NCBI GenBank assembly: GCA_963818885.1
Contig: CAWFTP010000006.1
Span: forward strand, 620,001-684,000
DNA length: 64,000 bases
Reading direction: 5' to 3'
From: DATFDN01 sp963818885
GTDB lineage: Bacteria > Pseudomonadota > Alphaproteobacteria > Acetobacterales > Acetobacteraceae
Below, piece by piece: positions 61,417 through 64,000 of this stretch. The translations under genes were made by a program, and so were the position numbers. The notes below the pieces were generated by a model. That model ran no database searches. It was given only the letters and a program-made list of their open reading frames with translations, and was not told where the DNA came from. Within the stretch, counting starts at the first letter, position 1; every line of letters begins with the position of its first letter.

Positions 61417-62701
61417 TCAGGACCTGCACCACCTGCTTCTGCATGGCATTCGCCGCCCGCGTGGCATCGCCGCCTTGCAGCACCGCATTGATCGCCTCGC
61501 CGATCGCGGCGCGCACCTCGGGAACCGGGACCACCAGCGGATTGGCGCCGTTCGGCACCGCGTTCGGGATCTCCTGCTTCGTCGTCGCGATCATGTCGGG
61601 CGGCACCGAGGCGGTGTACACGTCGCTGTCGAACACCGAGCGCCGCGACGGCGGCAGGTGCGTCGCCCGCGTCGCGTCAGCGGTGGCGCTTTTCGACGTC
61701 AGGTACTGGATCGCGAGCCAAGCCGCGTCCTGCTTCTTCGAGGACGCCGCGATCGCCGGGCCCCAGGAGATGACGGTGCTGTGGCTGCCGGCGGGTCCGG
61801 CGGGAAGTGGCGCGACGCCCACCTCATCGACGATGCGCGATTGCTTCGGGTCCTTGAAGTAGGCGAGGAAGTTGGTGGCGTCGATGAACATCGCCGCGTG
61901 CGCCTGCTGAAACAGCGGATAGGTCGTCTTCCACTGCATTCCCAGTATGTTCGGCGGCCCGGCGGCGCGCAGCAGGTCGCCGTAATACTTCAGCGCGTCA
62001 ACCGCCGCCAGGGAGGCCAGCTCTGGCTTGCCTTTGTCGTCTAGCCAACGCCCGCCGAAGGCAAACAGGAACGGCGCGAACGTATAGACAGCCTGCACGC
62101 CATCACCCCGTGTCACGATTCCGGAGAGATCGCCGCCCGGATTGTTCAGCGCCTTCGCCGCCGCCATCAGCGCGTCGAGCGTGCCCGGCGCCCGGAGCTG
62201 CTTCGCCGCCAGCATTGCCTTGTTGTAGAATAGCGCCTGCACCTCGATGCTGATCGGGATGCCGATTTGCGCGCCGCCGATCTGCTGGATCTTGAGGATA
62301 TTCGGAAAGAAGTCGGCGAAGTCCCAGTCGGGTGCCGTTCGATCGGAATGAATGAATTCGTCGAGCGGCGTGTACCAGCCGGCCCGGGAGAAAGCCGCTG
62401 CGTCCCAGGACGGGAGGGTGAAGAACCCGTCCACCGAACCGGGATCGGCTCGCAACGTCAGCGGCAACTTCTGGCGCAACTGATCCTCGTAGAGAATTTC
62501 CCAGCCGAGCTTGATGCCGGTGTCGCGCTCCAGCCGGGGAAGCTGGGTTTGCGCCCACTGGGTCCACGGGTGGACGGAGACCATGAAGCGCAACGACGTG
62601 CCGTTGAATTGCCGCCAGTCGAAATCGGCGGCCCGCACAGGGGGGGCGAGTGCGGCCGCGCCGATCAGGCCGAGGATGCCTCGCCTGCGAATGCTGCCCA
62701 T
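61409..62701 (-). CDS. Sugar-type ABC substrate-binding protein, Tat-exported
   Basis: A 430-residue solute-binding protein from the ATG at 62701 (MGSIRRRGILGLIGAAALAPPVRAA), a twin-arginine signal; AAGGAAC lies 6-12 bases upstream. The mature protein opens FDWRQFNGTSLRFM, like the homologue at 44415, and has IPISIEVQALFYNKAMLAAKQL and the family's AMFIDATNFLAYF. Ligand unknown. It is divergent from hisC with 101 bases between starts. Confidence 0.93.
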   Translation of the reverse strand: MGSIRRRGILGLIGAAALAPPVRAADFDWRQFNGTSLRFMVSVHPWTQWAQTQLPRLERDTGIKLGWEILYEDQLRQKLPLTLRADPGSVDGFFTLPSWDAAAFSRAGWYTPLDEFIHSDRTAPDWDFADFFPNILKIQQIGGAQIGIPISIEVQALFYNKAMLAAKQLRAPGTLDALMAAAKALNNPGGDLSGIVTRGDGVQAVYTFAPFLFAFGGRWLDDKGKPELASLAAVDALKYYGDLLRAAGPPNILGMQWKTTYPLFQQAHAAMFIDATNFLAYFKDPKQSRIVDEVGVAPLPAGPAGSHSTVISWGPAIAASSKKQDAAWLAIQYLTSKSATADATRATHLPPSRRSVFDSDVYTASVPPDMIATTKQEIPNAVPNGANPLVVPVPEVRAAIGEAINAVLQGGDATRAANAMQKQVVQVLNG

Positions 62702-62802
62702 CTCGATGTTCCTTGCTAGTCTTGACCATGACATTGGCGAACCGACACAGAGCGAGTCAACAAGGTCATCATGCAGCCCCAAATAAGCGCCGAGCACATC
62801 GG

Positions 62803-63945
62803 ATGAGCCGGTTCTGGAGCCAACTGGTTCACGACCTGCACCCCTATGTGCCAGGCGAGCAGCCTCGTGCACCGAACCTGGTCAAGCTCAACACGAACGA
62901 GAGCGCTTTCGGACCGTCTCCGCGCGTTCTGGACGCGATCCGGGCCGAAGCCGCCGAGACGCTACGCCTCTATCCGGACCCCGAAGCGACTGACTTGCGG
63001 CGTGCCCTGGCCAGCTATCACGGCGTCCGGCCCGAGCAGGTCTTTGTCGGCAACGGCTCGGATGAGGTACTGGCGCATACGTTCGTCGCTCTGCTGAAGC
63101 AGAACGCGCCGCTTCTGTTCCCCGACATCACATACGGCTTTTATCCCACGTACTGCCGGCTGTTCGGCATTCAAGCGGCGCCGGTACCACTCGACGCATC
63201 TTTGAACATCCGCATCGCGGACTATTCGCGCCCTGGCGGGGCTATCATCATTCCAAATCCGAATGCGCCTACCGGCATTGCGCTAAGTCGGGCCGAAATC
63301 GCGGCGCTGTTGGATGCGCATTCCGAGAAACCGGTCGTGGTCGACGAGGCCTATGTCGATTTCGGCGCGGAGACAGCGATCCCCTTGATCTCCTCTTACC
63401 CTAACCTCCTCGTGGTCCAAACCATGTCGAAGTCGCGAGCATTGGCCGGCCTGCGTGTCGGCTACGCGATCGGGGATGCCGGGCTGATTGAAGCGCTGAT
63501 CCGAGTCAAGGACAGCTTCAATTCCTATCCACTTGATCGCCTGGCGCAGGCTGGTGCGATCGCCGCACTGGACGACGAGGAGCACTTCCAACGTCATCGC
63601 AGAATGGTCATTGAGGAGCGGGACCGGATGTCCAGGGAGCTGTCGCGGCTCGGCTTCGAAGTGCTGCCATCGGCGGCAAACTTTGTCTTTGCACGCCATC
63701 CGGCCCGTGGCGGCGCCAAGTTGGCTTCGGCGCTCCGCGAACAGGGAGTGCTGGTTCGGCATTTCGACAAGCCGCGGATCGCCGACTATCTCCGGATTAG
63801 CGTTGGCTCGCGCAGCGACACGAACCGCCTAATCGCCGCCCTGATCCTCGATCTGGAACCGCCTACGCCGCCGCCCGCGGCCGGCGTTCCGGCAGGCGCT
63901 GGAAGATCGCCATCCGCAGGCTCCGCGCGATCCGGTTGGCCTTGA
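62803..63945 (+). CDS. hisC: Histidinol-phosphate aminotransferase family protein
   Basis: PLP-dependent class I/II aminotransferase of 380 residues. LVKLNTNESAFGPSP, PDPEATDLRRALASYHGV, VGNGSDEVLAHTF, PNPNAPTG, VVVDEAYVDFG and the PLP-binding Lys in TMSKSRALAGLRVGYA are all HisC features. HisC makes L-histidinol phosphate; related enzymes act on aromatic amino acids. The last 28 or so residues (EPPTPPPAAGVPAGAGRS onward) are Pro/Ala/Gly-rich, beyond the normal end (LIAALILDL), and lie antisense to another open frame, so the native stop may be lost. Confidence 0.9.
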   Translation: MSRFWSQLVHDLHPYVPGEQPRAPNLVKLNTNESAFGPSPRVLDAIRAEAAETLRLYPDPEATDLRRALASYHGVRPEQVFVGNGSDEVLAHTFVALLKQNAPLLFPDITYGFYPTYCRLFGIQAAPVPLDASLNIRIADYSRPGGAIIIPNPNAPTGIALSRAEIAALLDAHSEKPVVVDEAYVDFGAETAIPLISSYPNLLVVQTMSKSRALAGLRVGYAIGDAGLIEALIRVKDSFNSYPLDRLAQAGAIAALDDEEHFQRHRRMVIEERDRMSRELSRLGFEVLPSAANFVFARHPARGGAKLASALREQGVLVRHFDKPRIADYLRISVGSRSDTNRLIAALILDLEPPTPPPAAGVPAGAGRSPSAGSARSGWP

Positions 63946-64000
63946 CGGCGAACTCGTCCGCGATCGGGGGCACGAACAGCTCGGACGCCGTCGCCTCGAA
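63863..64000 (-). CDS. Partial open frame at the window edge, unknown
   Basis: A minus-strand frame enters from the right edge and stops at the TAG at 63863-63865. The visible 45 residues (FEATASELFVPPIADEFAV, then KANRIARSLRMAIFQRLPER and RPRAAA) look like a genuine C-terminus with an amphipathic helix and a basic tail, whereas the overlapping hisC tail looks like its shadow. The family cannot be told from this fragment. Confidence 0.4.
   Translation of the reverse strand, partial: FEATASELFVPPIADEFAVKANRIARSLRMAIFQRLPERRPRAAA

Overview
The window is a GC-rich alphaproteobacterial chromosome segment, most likely from Acetobacteraceae or a related Rhodospirillales lineage. The inference rests on a squalene-hopene cyclase cluster (hpnE-shc-hpnG), rpsU divergent from def and a COQ9-family gene, a DUF1150-Hsp20 pair, a PHB gene (phaB) next to a 3-oxoacid CoA-transferase, a PEP-CTERM protein, a holB-metG-tatD cluster, and many ABC importers with Tat-type substrate-binding proteins. 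No phage, transposase, CRISPR array, rRNA or plasmid replication gene is visible.

Layout. 0-7 kb: an isolated sugar-type binding protein, a small gene behind a candidate sRNA terminator, a flavin monooxygenase, an alkyl-sulfatase-like MBL hydrolase, a serine hydrolase and a slipin. 7-12.2 kb: scoB-scoA, phaB, a cation efflux pump, rpsU, def and COQ9. 12.2-15.2 kb: a three-gene phosphorelay (CHASE3 kinase, receiver, receiver-HisKA_2 kinase). 15.2-19.5 kb: PhzF-like protein, PEP-CTERM protein, succinate-semialdehyde dehydrogenase and an exported protein. 19.5-25.7 kb: peptide-type ABC genes translationally coupled to murQ and nagA, suggesting import and recycling of cell-wall fragments. 25.7-27.5 kb: nitroreductase, GST, cupin and tRNA-Ser(GCU). 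27.5-29.7 kb: a toxin-antitoxin patch (intact VapBC, decayed HigBA, orphan antitoxin, PIN remnant). 29.7-33.2 kb: a c-type-heme cyclase, a desaturase, DUF1150 and Hsp20 with a ROSE-like leader. 33.2-42.6 kb: the hopanoid genes, a SahR-like regulator with metH, and msrA. 42.6-52.9 kb: a long minus-strand catabolic and transport block (livGFHM, SDR, CMD, DUF29, LLM oxidoreductase, TauD dioxygenase, sugar-type ABC importer). 53-59.4 kb: acyl-CoA dehydrogenase, haloalkane-dehalogenase-like hydrolase, holB, metG, tatD and a PhnP-like MBL protein. 59.4-64 kb: a 42-bp-period repeat, another sugar-type ABC importer without ATPase, hisC and an open frame running off the edge.

A pervasive feature is single-base frame disruption. 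About 20 breaks fall in otherwise well-conserved genes, including the essential metG and holB, and most are repaired by removing one base from a short homopolymer. This looks like uncorrected sequencing insertions rather than mass pseudogenisation, so I annotate those genes as full-length CDS and flag each break. The HigBA remnants are different: they carry in-frame nonsense codons and look like real decay.

Three families of dispersed palindromic repeats lie between genes and in two places run into coding sequence. The observations I rate highest are the ROSE-like RNA thermometer before hsp20, the predicted heme-c-sensing adenylate cyclase, the ATPase-less importer fused in an operon to murQ-nagA, the palindrome shared by sahR-metH and a divergent CACC protein, and the 42-bp repeat at 59.5 kb. 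No clearly new multi-gene system is evident.
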